Shown: positions 44,080-56,443 of the stretch, piece by piece
How positions within the stretch are numbered: the first letter of the stretch is position 1
How the letters are laid out: the number at the start of each line of letters is the position of its first letter
Assembly (NCBI GenBank): GCA_003049465.1
Contig: PYSS01000098.1
Coordinates: 1-64,000, forward strand
Length of the DNA stretch: 64,000 nt
Direction: 5' to 3'
From: Magnaporthiopsis rhizophila
Taxonomy: Eukaryota; Ascomycota; Sordariomycetes; Magnaporthales; Magnaporthaceae
Notes under the pieces: model-generated
Database searches by the model: none
Seen by the model: the letters and a program-made list of their open reading frames with translations, nothing else
Told to the model about the DNA's origin: nothing
Program-made: the position numbers and the translations under genes

Positions 44080-45943
44080 GTTGGCCTGCGTGTGCCTCTG
44101 CCGGCCTGCTTTGGGTCTCCCGATGATGTCGTTCAGATGATAGGGCCGCCGTGGAGGGCAGCTGTGGTTTCGTGGCGATGGTGGTGGTGGGCGGGAGACG
44201 ATGTTCTGACAAAGCTTTGGGACATGCCTAATGCATTACGTCGTGTTGACCGAGAGGGTGAGGTGCCTGCCTGCCCGGATGACGAAACCAGGAAACCCGC
44301 AATTCAAAATGCACAAGCACGGGCTCACGCAAACTGGGCCAATCACTCGGTGCATTACAGTAGTATTGATCAGCATATGTCTCCTTCTATCAACCCACTC
44401 GCTCACTGCTAAATGACCTAACATGGTGGCCGAATCAACACCAGCACCAAAGCTCCATACCCCGGATTCTGCGGCTGGGAATCTTGGCGCTATTGACGCC
44501 GCAAACCTGCCGGGCAGACCTAGCCTCTCCAAAACGCGACGTCCGGTCTTGACTTGACTTCCGGGGTCATCTTGTTCGGCGAAGTGATCGGCACCGTCAG
44601 CCGCCGGTTTGTGCCACAGTAAGTGAGAAAGAAGCAAGACATGCACAACGTTTCAGCACCACCAGACCACCATTGGAGTGGTGTATGACGGCGGGCTGGG
44701 TTGGCCGAGCTCGGATTTAAGCAGGCAAAGCGCCGCGGCGCTTTTGGTGGCCCGCCCTAATTCCCGTCCAGGGTTGGCTTGAAGGTGCAAGTGGGGGTGC
44801 ACCACAGCCGTTCAAAGTGCAACCGAGCACAGCGCCCCGCCAAAGCTGCACGCCGAGGTCACGCATCACATTGGATCAAGCACTCACCGGCCCCACGCGG
44901 CAGGTGGGGTAGCAGTCGCCGATAGCGGATCCGGCCTAGGTGAGAATTCGCCCCGCCGCTTGTTCCTCACTCCATTCTTTCTCTCTCACCCGAGGTCTCA
45001 AGAGGAAAAGTAGGCGGCCTTGGCCTGCCTTGCAGCTGCGGGCGGCTGCCTTCCCGCCACCACCCTAGTACTGGTTCAGAAAACCCAGAGGCGAGACTGA
45101 CTACAGATGGTCCTGTGGCCCACCCACCGTCACCGACTCTGCAGGGAGCCAGCCCGCATCCGGACGACTCCCATCCCATCCCCGTATTGACGCATCCCTG
45201 CATCGCGCATTTTCGCCCCGAGCGACGGCGGTTGCGGCGCTCGTTCCCTCATCTTTTTTCCACTAAACTCCACACAGCCGAGCCGACCCCGACCGCCCTT
45301 TCAGAAATGCAACACCAAGAATCGCGGGAGCAGGGAGGAGCCTTACGCGGCAGCGTCAGCGCACGCCCTTGCTGGGCTGGAGCCTGCCAGCCTACCTGGC
45401 CTAAACTGCCGTAGTCCCCGATTTCGCCTCCATCCGCGGGGCCTTTGAGGCTTGTCTTTCGGCCCGCTTTTTGCTGATGGGGGTTGTTGGTTTTGTCATC
45501 TTTTTATTTTTATTTTTTTCTGTATTATTTTTCTTCCCATGTCCGACGAGTCACCTGTGTTCTGGTGATTCTTTCTCTCCCCGATAAATATCTTGGTCTT
45601 TCCCTTTTTGTCTTGTCCGCGGCGAGGAACCTTTTTCCTTCCGTCCTTCTCCCGTCTTTCATCTCCAGTGTGGGATTGGTGTACACCTCAATATCTCCCT
45701 TTATTTCCCCCCTGTGAGCCGCTTTAGATAGCCACAAAGGCTTCCTCTGCTCATATCCAATCATCAGCGCGGCCCCGTCCGCGATGCACACGCTGCTGCT
45801 TCTGCATACCTAGCCCACCCGCTGTCGATCCCCGCTCTCATCCCGCCCCGGCTACCTGGTGGATTCTCCAATCACTCAAGACGTCGTCGATTGTCACTCC
45901 TTCTGGACGGTTCGGAGCATCGTAAAACCAAAAGCCGCTTGTC
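44080..45943. other. Divergent intergenic region
   Basis: About 1.9 kb between the M28 peptidase start and the MFS transporter start. The right part (about 45430-45720) is a T/C-rich leader-like tract. No gene-like frame was found. Confidence 0.55.
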
Positions 45944-48450
45944 ATGAGAGAATCAAGTTCAACAACAGGGAGCAAGCTCCCAGCCAAGCAGCTAGCGATT
46001 CTAGGTAGGCTCCCTTGGGTCGTTTTCTTGCATCATCGTGCATGCTTGAACTCTTCCTCATCTTATTCGTCATTCTGGACCCTTCCCAGGTCTGTGCGTC
46101 GTCCTGTGCTCCCTGTCTTGTAATTCCCTCTGCCCGAGCGCATCTGTTTAATCCTCTCCTCCCGATGAATGGCGGGCCATGGCTTGTGGTGACCAGAAGA
46201 AGCAGAGGCTTGTAGCCGGCGCCGCCTCAGTAGCGTCGAAAGGAGACCAGCCTTGGCCTCTTTCACGAACAAAAGGCCTTTTCACTCTTTGTCGTACAAC
46301 CCTCGCATCCTGAAGTGCCTAGCTTTGCTAACAGTCCGCTCATTTCCTCCACATCTGTAGCCGTGGCAAGATTTGCCGAGCCCCTGGCCTTGACATCCGT
46401 CTTCCCCTATCTGCCAGAGATGATCCTGAGTTTTGGTGTAAAGCGGGAAAAGGTTGCACAATGGGCTGGCCTGACGGGCGCGGTTTTTAGCATTGCCCAG
46501 AGCCTGACGGCTGTGCCTTGGGGTATGCTTTCGGACCGTATTGGCCGGAAGCCCACCATCATGATTGGTCTCTGTCAGTATCCCCGCCTCCACCCGCCAA
46601 AGCGGTTTCTTCCTACCTATTGCAGATGGTAGTGAGAGCCGCCAGGCTAATCCCGAGTGGTCTAATAGTGAGTACCATGATATGCTTTCTCATCTGGGGC
46701 ATGTCCACCAGCCTAGCCATGGCCATCACCGTCCGATTTATCCAGGGCGCCGGCAACGGCAATGTCGGCATCATCAGGACCATGGTCGCCGAGATGGTGA
46801 CGGAGAGGGAGCACCAGGCTCGCGCCTTTTCCATCATGCCCCTTGTGTGGTCCCTCGGGAGCATCTTTGGGCCATCGTTTGGCGGTTTCTTTGCCCGCCC
46901 TGCCGAGCAGTACCCCGGTCTCTTTGGGGACAGCGTTTTCTTCAAGAAGTACCCGTTCGCACTGCCGAACTTTGTTGCTTGCTTCTTCTTTATGATTTCT
47001 CTCATCACCGGCGTCTTGTTCCTAAAGGTATGCTCTCTGCCCCGTGATCCCTTCTATCTTCTCCCGGATCACTTTGATAGACTAATACATTACACGCGAA
47101 AAGGAAACACTAGAAAGCAAACGCCATGTCCGAGATTGGGGATTGAAGCTGGGCGAAAAGCTCACACGGCCGTTTTTCAAGCGACACCACGGCCATCACA
47201 ACCACCCCCATGGGCGGCCCTCCTTTGTCGACGGCGAGGCTACGGCGCCGCTGCTCCCGCGGTCGCCGGCCGCGTCTGTCCGCCGAAATAGCCGGAACCC
47301 ACCGCCCAAGAGGAACTTGAGGGACCTGTTCAACAGGCTGACTGTATTGAACCTCCTGTGCTACACCTTTTTGGCGATGCACGCCGTGGCTTTTGACCAG
47401 CTGCTTGCTGTCTACCTCAACTACCCCTCCTCCGAGCCGGGCTCGGGAAACTTCCAGCTGCCTTTCAAATTCAAGTCCGGATTCGGCCTGTCCCTGGACA
47501 AGATCGGCGCTATTTTCACGCTTTACGGAATCATCTGTGGTGTATGTTCATCTCTCCCTTTTCGCTGCCGTGTGACGTTTTGCCTCTTGATCTGTGTGGT
47601 AACCTAAACTAACAAAATGTCACCAGGCTATTCAATTTGTCGTGTTTCCTCCACTCTGCAACAAATATGGCGCTTTGAATTGCTATAAACTCTCTGGTAC
47701 GCCTCAACTCTTCAGCTCGTTTCACTTCTATAAGGGCCGCCCCAAGCGTTCCTTGGCTACCCAGATCCATGACTGACGCAACGCCCACCCGCTAGCTGTC
47801 CTGTTCCCGATCGCGTACATCATTACCCCTTTTACCAGCTTGGTTCCGGGCGAGTATGCGCGGTTTCTAGCCCTGATGATCGTCCTCACGCTCAAGGGTT
47901 TTGCCGGCATCTTGGGGTTCCCCTGCGTCACCATTATGCTTACCAACTCGGCCTCGTCCCTGAGCATCCTCGGCACCCTGAACGGCGTCGCCACGACGCT
48001 GAGCGGCGTCGGCCGCGCCGTGGGCCCCGCCACTGCCGGCGCCGTTTTTACTTGGGGCGTCGACGGCCGCGAGTACATCGTCGCGGGCTTTTGGTTCCTT
48101 GCTGTCGTTGCTATCCTGGGGCTCCTCCCTCCTTGGTTCTGTAAGTCGTAGCGTTTGTTGGGTGTTTTTTTTTTCCTCTCTGGTTTGGGGACTGGAGCGA
48201 TCGCTTGAGAAAGCACAGCTAAGCTGACATTTTCCCGAAAACAGTGACCGAGGAGCCAGAGGTCAAGACGGTCGACCCCGACAGCAGCGACGACAGCGGC
48301 GACAGCGATGAGGACGAGGACGAAGACGACACCGCATCTCTGGTCCCGAACGGCGAGACCCGCGACGGCTTCTTTACAACTGATGCCACCGGCGGGACGC
48401 CGAGGCAGCCTGTCGACTCGGGATCTAGGGGATATGGAACTGTTCGATGA
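45944..48450 (+). CDS. Major facilitator superfamily transporter (DHA1/ZIFL-like)
   Basis: Seven exons, 45944-46004, 46361-46573, 46669-47027, 47104-47541, 47627-47696, 47796-48140 and 48245-48450, give 563 residues. The first exon ends KQLAIL and joins to AVARFAEPLALTSVFPYLPE, the usual first helix of this group. The loop 2-3 motif GMLSDRIGRKPTIM is clear, and VRFIQGAGNGNVGIIRTMVA forms helix 4. A His-rich central loop (FFKRHHGHHNHPHG) separates the two halves, and the C-terminus ends in a very acidic cytosolic tail (SSDDSGDSDEDEDEDD). Substrate is unknown. Related fungal proteins are drug or zinc-induced facilitators; the His-rich loop would fit metal binding, but this is only suggestive. 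The 356-bp first intron and the GTCAGT donor at 46574 are the least certain joins. Confidence 0.85.
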
Positions 48451-49579
48451 GGATGAGCGCTACCGGCTAATCGTCGGAATGGAAACATATTGGTAAAAGG
48501 ATTCTTTCCATTATGCATTTTCGTCTAGGTCGTTTTCCCCTTGCCATTTGTTGCATCAAATTGATACCTTTGGTTTTTTTCTTTTGCCTCCCCGTTTTCA
48601 TCTCATTCATTTTGTTTACCAAAAAGGGGTTAACTCGATTTTGTCCAAAGGGACACCGTGGAGAGAGCATACAGGGTACGAAGGAAGGAACATCATTTAT
48701 TAGCATTTAGCATATTGGCATATGCATCCACCCTTTGGCATTTGGAAGCAATGAAACGAGTTTTCCAAGATTGGTGGTTCGGTTCGAGAAGCATATGGGT
48801 ATATGTGATTTGCCCTCAGGGGAATATACCCGGACTACTATCTACCTATCTACCTAGGCAGTCAAGCAACAACGTAGCAAAAAGATAAATCCAGGTGCTC
48901 GTCTGCCTCATTACCGCATGTCACGAGGGAGCTTCCGTGTTGTCGTCCCCGTGATCCCCAATGTAACAACCATCTCCATCCTAGCCGTGACAAGTTGACG
49001 AGGAAGGACGGAAGGGAGTCCTGGACACTGAGTGCCTTGTCTTTAGATATACCCGACATCAATGTGAGTTGGGCCAAGGCCCGTTCACCCAGAAGCGTTC
49101 CCGATCCTAAAAGATGGAACATTGAAGGTGTGGAGTGGCAAAACAATAAAAGAAGAGGACGGTTAGGAGGTAATTCGGCCAAGCGAGTAAACAAAAATAG
49201 AATAGAACAAGAGGAAAGAATAAGAAAAAAAAGAAAAAAAAGGGGCTTGAAAATGAATAACGTAGGGTTTTGTACCATCACCTCCCTCTTCTCCCCCGAT
49301 TTTTATGTGTGATGATGATTTATGAGTGTGAGTGTGAGAGTGTGCTTCGTGATCTTGAACCCCATTCCCAATGCTTTCCCTTTCTCCGTTTCCCCTTCAT
49401 CCCAACTGCCTGCCTACCACATCATGCCGTGACTACAAAAGAAGAGGTTCATCCTAGTTAAACAGCACAACAGATAAACACATGGAGGACGCCACAACAC
49501 CTGCCGTGGCAACAGAACAAGTGAGTTTCCCAAAAAGAATGATGAAAGAACAAGAAAGAGGAAGATGGGGGGTATCATT
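48451..49579. other. Convergent intergenic region
   Basis: About 1.1 kb between the converging MFS and IQGAP genes. It includes a TACCTAGG motif near 48851, A-rich DNA at 49215-49245 and no supportable gene. Confidence 0.6.
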
Positions 49580-52500
49580 TTACTGTGTCCTGTAAAACTT
49601 CTTGTACAGCAGGTGCAGCAGGATGTTGACGTTGAGGCGCAGGTTGCCCTCAAACAGGTTCATGAACTGGTGCGACTCGAACTGGGCCTGCAGCAGATCC
49701 TCGATGGGCACCAGGGCGCTGGCCCCGGGAATCTGGATATGGCCCCTGGACCCTTCGATGTTGAAGATGCCGACCTCGTCGCACGAGATGGTCAGGTTGA
49801 TCTTCTCGAGGTCGCGCTCCGTCACGCCCGACCAGGTGACGAGCACGCCCTTGTCCATCAGGGCGCGCGCGCTGTACTTGTACGAGCCGAACTTGGGCAC
49901 ACGTCCGCTGCGTTCCAGCTCGCGCTGGTGGTTGTACTGCTTGGTGAAGGGGAGCAGGAAGCGTTTTTTGCTGTGGCAATCAAACTACATGTTAGTAACT
50001 TTGACGGGTTTTTGTTTGTTTTGCTTGGCCACCACTGTTGGAGGACGAGACACAGAAAAGAAAAAGAAGGCAATAAAAAAAAAAAAAAACTTACCCCTTC
50101 CTATTCTGCAGCGTCGCCATGGCCTGCTCGATATAATCATCGTAGCTCTTGCGCTGCTGCTCCAGGTACTTGGCCTTCTCGTGGAGGTTCCCAAGCGTCT
50201 GCCGGACACCGTCGAGCTCGCGTTGCCGCTGCACCCGGCGCCTGCTCTTGGTGCGGATGTCGAGGGCGATGGCGTTGAGGATGTCCTGGTAGTGGTTGTG
50301 CTTGGAGATGCGGCCGGCCTGCTCCAGCCGCATCACGTTCTCGAGCGCGGTGCGCTTCAGGTCCAGGTACGTCATGCGCGTCACGTCCACCATGTTGACG
50401 TCCGAATATGCGCCCCTCGTGCTGCTGCCGTCGGCAAAGTCGTCGTGCAGGACCGCCAGCCACTTGTGCTCGTCCTCCTGCGTCACGGGCTTGACCAGGA
50501 TCTCGAGCAGCGTCGAGCCCGTCTGCACCCGGATGATGTACAGGATGCACCGCTTCGTCTCCATGAAGAGCGCCTTGACCTCGGCGTCCGGGTCCTCGAC
50601 GTCGTGCAGCTTGGGCGTCAGGAACATCTGGATGTCGGACGAGCCCGTGGCCGTCATCTCGCTCTCATTGTTCTTGGCGCTGCCGAGTTCGTGCATGATC
50701 TCGCGCAGCACGTCGTCCCGGTTCGGGCACATGGCCGGGAGCTCCGACGACACCAGGTGGTGGATGGCGAAGATGTCGCTGAGCTTGATGTAGAGCGTCG
50801 GCCGGTTCTTGGCGTACAGGTCGTTGAACTCGTCAATATCAAATGTGCTCTCGGCGTCGGGCACGGCGATGAGGTCGCCCAGGATGTGCGTGAGCCGCGT
50901 GATGGACTCGGCCAGGAACGCGTTGAGCGGCTGGAGGTAGATGTTCTCTCCGCCGAACGCGCGCCCCGACGCGACCTGGCTCAGCACCTTGGCCACCTCG
51001 CCCAGGTTGCGCTTCTGCAGCGGGCCGAGCTTGGTCTCGACCACGCCCACGTTCTCGGGCGCCACCAGGGCCGGCTGCAGGTAGAAGCGCCAGAACCAGT
51101 TGCCGACCATCTGCAGCAGCATGTGCTGCGGCTCGCGCTTGAACTGCTGGCAGAGCGCCTCGAACATTTGCCGGCAGATGTACCTGAGCCCGTAGGGGAG
51201 GCGCGGCAGGAGGTCCTCGAGCGCCAGCAGGAACTGGTCGCAGATCTCGCGCAGGTCGCGGAGGTGGTCGATGAACAGCTCCCTCGTCTCGGGGTCCTTG
51301 ATGGCCACCTCGCGCGGCACGTCGAGCGGGCGCTGGCTCGGACGGCCGGTGCGGAGCTCCTCGTTGTTGATGACGGACCGGTAGATCTGCACGGGGTCGC
51401 TCTCGAGGTCCAAGGCCGGGTCCTCGACGATGTTGTCACGGATCAGGGGCCCTAGGAGGTCCCGCAGGTACTTGCGGTCCCGAGGCGAGCGCGCGTAGCT
51501 GCCGAGCAGCTTGGACCAGAAGAAGTTGCCGCGCAGGAAGTCGTTGAGCGTCCGGCTGCCCTCGACCTCCTCCCTAATCGACCTGGCGATGAGCTTCAGG
51601 AGGTAGTACTCCTCCCTCCTCTTCTGCGCGTAGCCGAACAGGCCCATCATTAGGTGCTCGATGCGCTTGCACTCCTTTTCGGGCATGGCCTGCTCGCGGA
51701 TGCGGCGGAAGAGCCGCGACAGGTACTGGGGCTGCGTCTGCAGGTTGAAGAACAGCTGCTGGTACGACTCGAGCTTCTTGCGCGAGTTCTTGTTCAGCGC
51801 CTTGAGGTCAAACTGGTTGGTCGAAGCCATGGAGCTGTTGGCCAGCAGGCTGCTGGCGTGGCCGCCAAAGTTGCTCTGGTGCCGCACCACCTCGTCTAGC
51901 GTGATCTTGTTCTTGACCAGCAGCGCGATCTTGATGTCCAGCTGGTCGATGTACTGCTCCAGCATCTCGTTCTGCCGCACCTGCTGCACCACTGTCTTGC
52001 GCATCCGCTCGAACTCGACCTCCTCGTTGAAGTCGAAGTCGCTGTCGTTCAGGAGGTGCACAAAGTTCTTGACGGCGCTGACCGGCGGGCTCTTGCCCGT
52101 CGTCAGGCTCTTGTATGCCTCGCCTTGCATCTTGGCGCGGACAAAGCTCTGGATCTTGATGACTTTGGACATGTTCTCCTGGAAGTGCCGCTTCTTTTCC
52201 GCGAACGTCTGGCGCACCAGGAAGCCCCTGGCAGCCGCCTGGAGGTCCACAATTATGCCCTCCTGTCCCTCGAGTTCTGCGAGAAGCGTGTCGAGATTGT
52301 TGCGCAGCAGCATGGCCCTGACATGGGCTTGCAGGCTAGTCACTGCATCCTCATGCGTGCTGAGTTCGTCTAGGAGATCGCCTTGGACCTTGCGGCACAG
52401 CATCCCCCGGATCTGGGACTGCAAGTCGAGAATGACCGGGGTTTGCTGTTGTAGAGCCTGGTAATCTGCTGCAACCCTCTGCCGGAGGAGGGCGCCGCGG

Positions 52501-54968
52501 ATCAGACCCTGGAGCTCCAAGATTTGGGGCTCCGTCTCGTCGAGAGCCTGAAGCAGCTGTGCTATCTCGCGACGTACAGCACCGGCTCGGGCGGCAGCCT
52601 GCAGGTGCTCGATGGCTGGTGAGTGCTGCTGAAGTTCAGCCTTGAGGCTGTGGATGCCATCTCTAAGCAGCATTCCCCGCGAAGCCGCCTGCAGCCGCTC
52701 GATGGCCGGCGCGTGCTTTTGGAGCTTGGCCCTGAGGGCTCGGATGCCCTCTCTAACGAGCATTCCCCGGGAGGTTGCCTGCATCTGCTCCAGCTGGGGC
52801 GAGAAGCGGAGGAGGGCCTCACGCTGGCGGGCGATCTGGCTTCTAGTCAGTATGGCGCGCGCTGCAGCCTGCAGACCAACGATAGACCCAGTCTCCGCCT
52901 CGAGCGCTTTGCGGTCTTCCTCGAGCCTGCTCCTCACAAGCATCCCACGCGCAGCCGCCTGGAGGGCCTTCACGACGTCTACGGCGGCGTCGGTCTCCTG
53001 CAGCTGGTTGTAGATCTCGGAGCGGACGAGGAAGCCACGCATCGCCGCCTGGATGGCACGCAGGGGCCCTTCTGCCCGGCGCATCTCAGATTTGAGTGCC
53101 CGTACCTCGTTGCGCACCTTGCGGGCGCGGAAAAGACTCTGCACCTTGATCACTTCGGGCTCCGCGTTCTTCCAGTCGTGCTCCCTCTGCGCCATGCGTG
53201 CACGCACGAGGAAGCCGCGGATCGCGCTTTGGAGGTTCACGGCAAGGCGCCGCATATGCATCCGGTAGTCCACGATCTGGCGGGTCCAGTCGCCGCGGAT
53301 CCTAGATTGGAGGTCCATGATCCAATCTTCGTTGTCCCACAGCTGCTGCATGATCTTCCCCAGGCGGATGCGGAGGATGGCTCCGCGGATCTGTGCCTGC
53401 AGCTCGAGAACCGACTCTTCATTCTCGGCCAGTTCCCTATCGACCCTTTCTTCCTCGGTCTCCTCGGGCTCGGGGTCCGGCTCGACGCCAAAGTCAGCCC
53501 CCATATTGCTGAACGTCGGCATGCTGGCCCCCAGCTTATCTAGGCCTTTCTGCATAGCTTCCAGCTCATGGTGCTCGAACTCGAGCTGGCCGATGAGGTT
53601 CCCGATGCGGAAGTCGACGATCCCTTTCCTGTACAACAGCCAACTCAGAGCGTGAATGCAGTAGATGACCTTGGGGATGTTCTTCTTCTCGTAAAGATCA
53701 ATGAGCTCGAAACGGAAGAGGTCCGGCAGCTCGACGTCGTCCAGATAGCGAAAGAAGATGGCGATGTTGTCCGAGTGGCGGAATTGTAGCCGTGGATGGC
53801 GGAAGATTCGGTATCTCCTGTCCGGATTCAGGGACTCGACGACCTCGGCGAGGGTGACGCCGTCGCGGAGGGCCTCTTCCAGCTCGATGATGGGGGGGAT
53901 TGGCTTGTTCATAACGTCCTCGATCCACTCCTTGGCCTCGCCGATGTGGCAGAGGTACTCGTACGCCTGCAGAAACTGCCGCTGCTTATCCATCCAGTTG
54001 GTGCTCTGCCAACTCGACCCTCCCCCGTTGCGCTGACCCAAGCGGCCAGCGCTCGCCTTGTCTGCCCTCTGCAGCCTGCGGCGACCTCGAAGGCCCACGA
54101 CTTCCTGTGCGGGGGACGTGATGGCAAACTCTTCGGCTTCCCCGGACTGCGCCAGTTTGGATAGGGTGCGAAGCTGATTGGTGGAGGACCGGCCGAGGCT
54201 CTCGAGGTCGGGGGCGGGCATGTGCACCGGATGTGGGTGATGCGATGCGGGAGGCGAGTTGGGTCCATGGACATGTGCAACGGCCAAGCTCTCTGCATGA
54301 TTGGCCGACTCTGTGCGGGTGAGAAACATCGAGTTCGGGCGGAGTGTGGACGTCCTAGTCGGCGATGCCCTGGTTGGTGACGTATTTGCCGGTGGCAGAT
54401 AGGCCTGGGACAACCTCGTTGGCGATGTGCTCGGTGACGGCAGCGGAACGGGGAATAGCCTAGTAGGCGACGTATTTGCTGAGTGCAATGGTGTTGGAGA
54501 CATCCTCGTCGGCGATGTGTTTGTGGTCGCCAGCGGAGAAGTGGACTTCCGGGTGGGCGACGTCGAGGGCAGGTTATATGAGCCTTCCCTGTCTCTGAGG
54601 CTCAGCTTGCCAATGTCCACGCTCTGGCCGCGGTCGCGGCGGTTTCGATCCGCAGCCGCGGGAGCGCCCGGCGCCTGGGGCAGGGGCCGGAGGGACTGGC
54701 GTGCGTCCTTGTAGATGTTGTCCTGCGGCGTCCGTTGGTGCGAAGAATTGGAGGCCGAGGGCAGACGGCCGACCTCGCTCTTGGTGCGGCCATGGCTGAG
54801 CGAGCCGTAGTAGCCGGTGCCGGCGCCGGCCGAAGACATGCTCGTGTGGCTGGCCTCAGAGTTGTACGAGTATCCCGAGGACGCCGAGGACGACGTGGTG
54901 GAGGGCTGGCGGAAGACAGGGTAGTCGGCGGTCTGGGATTGCCGGAGCGGATGCGGCCGAGTCGACAT
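49580..54968 (-). CDS. IQGAP-family cytokinesis scaffold (Rng2/Iqg1-like)
   Basis: Two exons, 54968-50095 and 49970-49580, give 1754 residues. In order: a disordered N-terminus with five 15-residue SPTR repeats (136-210), a calponin-homology domain (about 333-447), 15 IQ-like motifs (about 520-957), a Ras-GAP-related domain (about 1130-1450) and a RasGAP C-terminal domain that continues into the last exon, ending FEGNLRLNVNILLHLLYKKF. The GAP-related domain shows no clear arginine finger, as is usual for IQGAPs, so it likely binds rather than stimulates Cdc42/Rho GTPases. Homologues bind actin (CH), calmodulin and myosin light chains (IQ) at the contractile ring and septum. The ATG at 54968 was chosen because the longer frame begins at a GTG. 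Confidence 0.93.
52098..53411 (-). repeat. Fifteen IQ-like repeats, 13 with an exact 90-bp period
   Basis: Within the IQGAP gene, the IQ glutamine recurs at residues 524, 554, 580 and then every 30 residues to 940. Typical units read LQAAARGMLVRS and IQSFVRAKMQG. The DNA units are diverged, so the repeats are old. Confidence 0.9.
54339..54563 (-). repeat. 45-bp coding minisatellite, five units (TSPTR repeats)
   Basis: The motif TSPTR starts at residues 136, 151, 166, 181 and 196 of the IQGAP, giving a 15-residue period. Each unit contains an SP site flanked by Thr and Arg. The units are similar but not identical. Confidence 0.9.
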
Positions 54969-56443
54969 TTTCGCTTGTGGGTGGCGCGGATGCACTCAGC
55001 GCCAGTTCCAAGGCCGTTGTTTGCGATGAAAATGCGAGGTTGATGCGCCAGAGAAAGACGACATCAGAGCTCTCGCAAGCGATCGGCGGCAGTCATCGGC
55101 AGGCGGGCAGGGCGTGACAAAAGGCGAGGGATCTAGGGAGAACTCAGGGCTGGGTGGTGTGTCCGGTGTGGTTGCTGCCTTGCTGCCGTTATTAGTTCGA
55201 GTTCCCCTCAGGCTCCATTCAGCCTGCCCCAGTGGAATGGGCCCTCTGACAAGGCCGCCACAGTATAGACATACCTCAAATGCGTGCGTTGCACGGAAAT
55301 AGAAAAGGGACGATTAAAGTACGAGGATTATGAAAGGGCCAGTGCAATTCGATAGCAATGCAAAAGAAAAGTTGCCTCTGTCCTGTCCGTCCCGCCTTGC
55401 CTCAGACCATTTACGGCGAGGCCATCGTGAGTGAAAGCTAATGTGGTTGTGGCGAGTTTGCTGGGCTCAAAATAGTATTTTGGTCGCCTAGGTGATTGTA
55501 AACAAACCGACGCCCAACCAAATAGTGCGGTAGCCCGTGTCGATCAAGTGCGGGGCCGTGCGCGGATCTAGCGTGTGACGTATCCCAATGTTGGCGGCAC
55601 ACTGCCAGCCAATCACGGGCACATGACCGTAATTGCGCGTAAAACACGTGACTCAGTCGCGATTACAAAGATGCCGCCCCGACCGCCGTGGCTGTTTGTG
55701 GCTGACCGTCTCTGTCTGTGCCTCTTTGCGGCTTCGCCAAGATCGCTTGGTCTGTGTGCTTGTTCCGGGATCCCATCTCTGGATGAACCAGTCCGAGGCA
55801 GAATGGAACAAATGGAGGCGAAGCTGATACTCCTTCTTTTTTGCCCCTTTCGATCCCATCATCTTCCCACTTAGAGTACGAGCATGGAAGCTCCATGCGG
55901 TTCGTCAAGTTATGCACAGCTTGGCCTTAAATGCCTTTGACACACGCCCATGTCCTCGTCCCGCAAATCAGGGGGAAGCAGCGGGAGAGGGCCGGAATGC
56001 GACGCTTGTAAGATATTTTTGGTTTTGCATCGGATAGCATCCAACGATCGAGTCAAGCAACTACCGTGAAGCCGCATCATGCCTTTCTCACGATAGGTAT
56101 CCCGACCAGGGATCGCGGGAGCGACCCGCGATACGACCCGTCGTCCGAAGATGGCTCAGCTCTTCAGGGGATGAGATCTCGCCATTGCCCGCGCGCTAGC
56201 TGGGCATTACGGCATGTATAAGTATATATACGCCGCCATCCGCTCTCACCTCTCCGTTTTCCTCCCTTTCTTCCTCACCATCCTCGGTCTTGCACTTGCG
56301 CATCACTTTCTTTTCCTCTCTTTTCCTTCGTCTTTTCCTTCGTCCTTTCCCTCCTGTTTGTATCTACTTTTCCCTTTTTCCTTTTTTTTCTGCTTTTCAA
56401 ACCGCAAGAGGAAAACCAGAAGCGATAACAGCCAAACCCAAAG
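54969..56443. other. Divergent intergenic region (IQGAP / secreted protein)
   Basis: About 1.5 kb. The right end has a TATA element and a T/C-rich leader for the secreted protein gene. Nothing else is supportable. Confidence 0.55.
56217..56230 (+). promoter_or_regulatory. TATA element of the secreted-protein gene
   Basis: TATAAGTATATATA, 214-227 bp upstream of the ATG at 56444, followed by a pyrimidine-rich leader. This is the usual layout of a strongly expressed fungal gene. Confidence 0.55.

Noticed and set aside
49602..51455. 617-codon open frame on the plus strand
   Set aside because: It is antisense to the IQGAP GAP-related domain, and its sequence is a GC3-driven shadow without family features.
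54969..54995. Nine-codon upstream extension of the IQGAP frame
   Set aside because: It begins at GTG rather than ATG; the ATG at 54968 is the first usable start.
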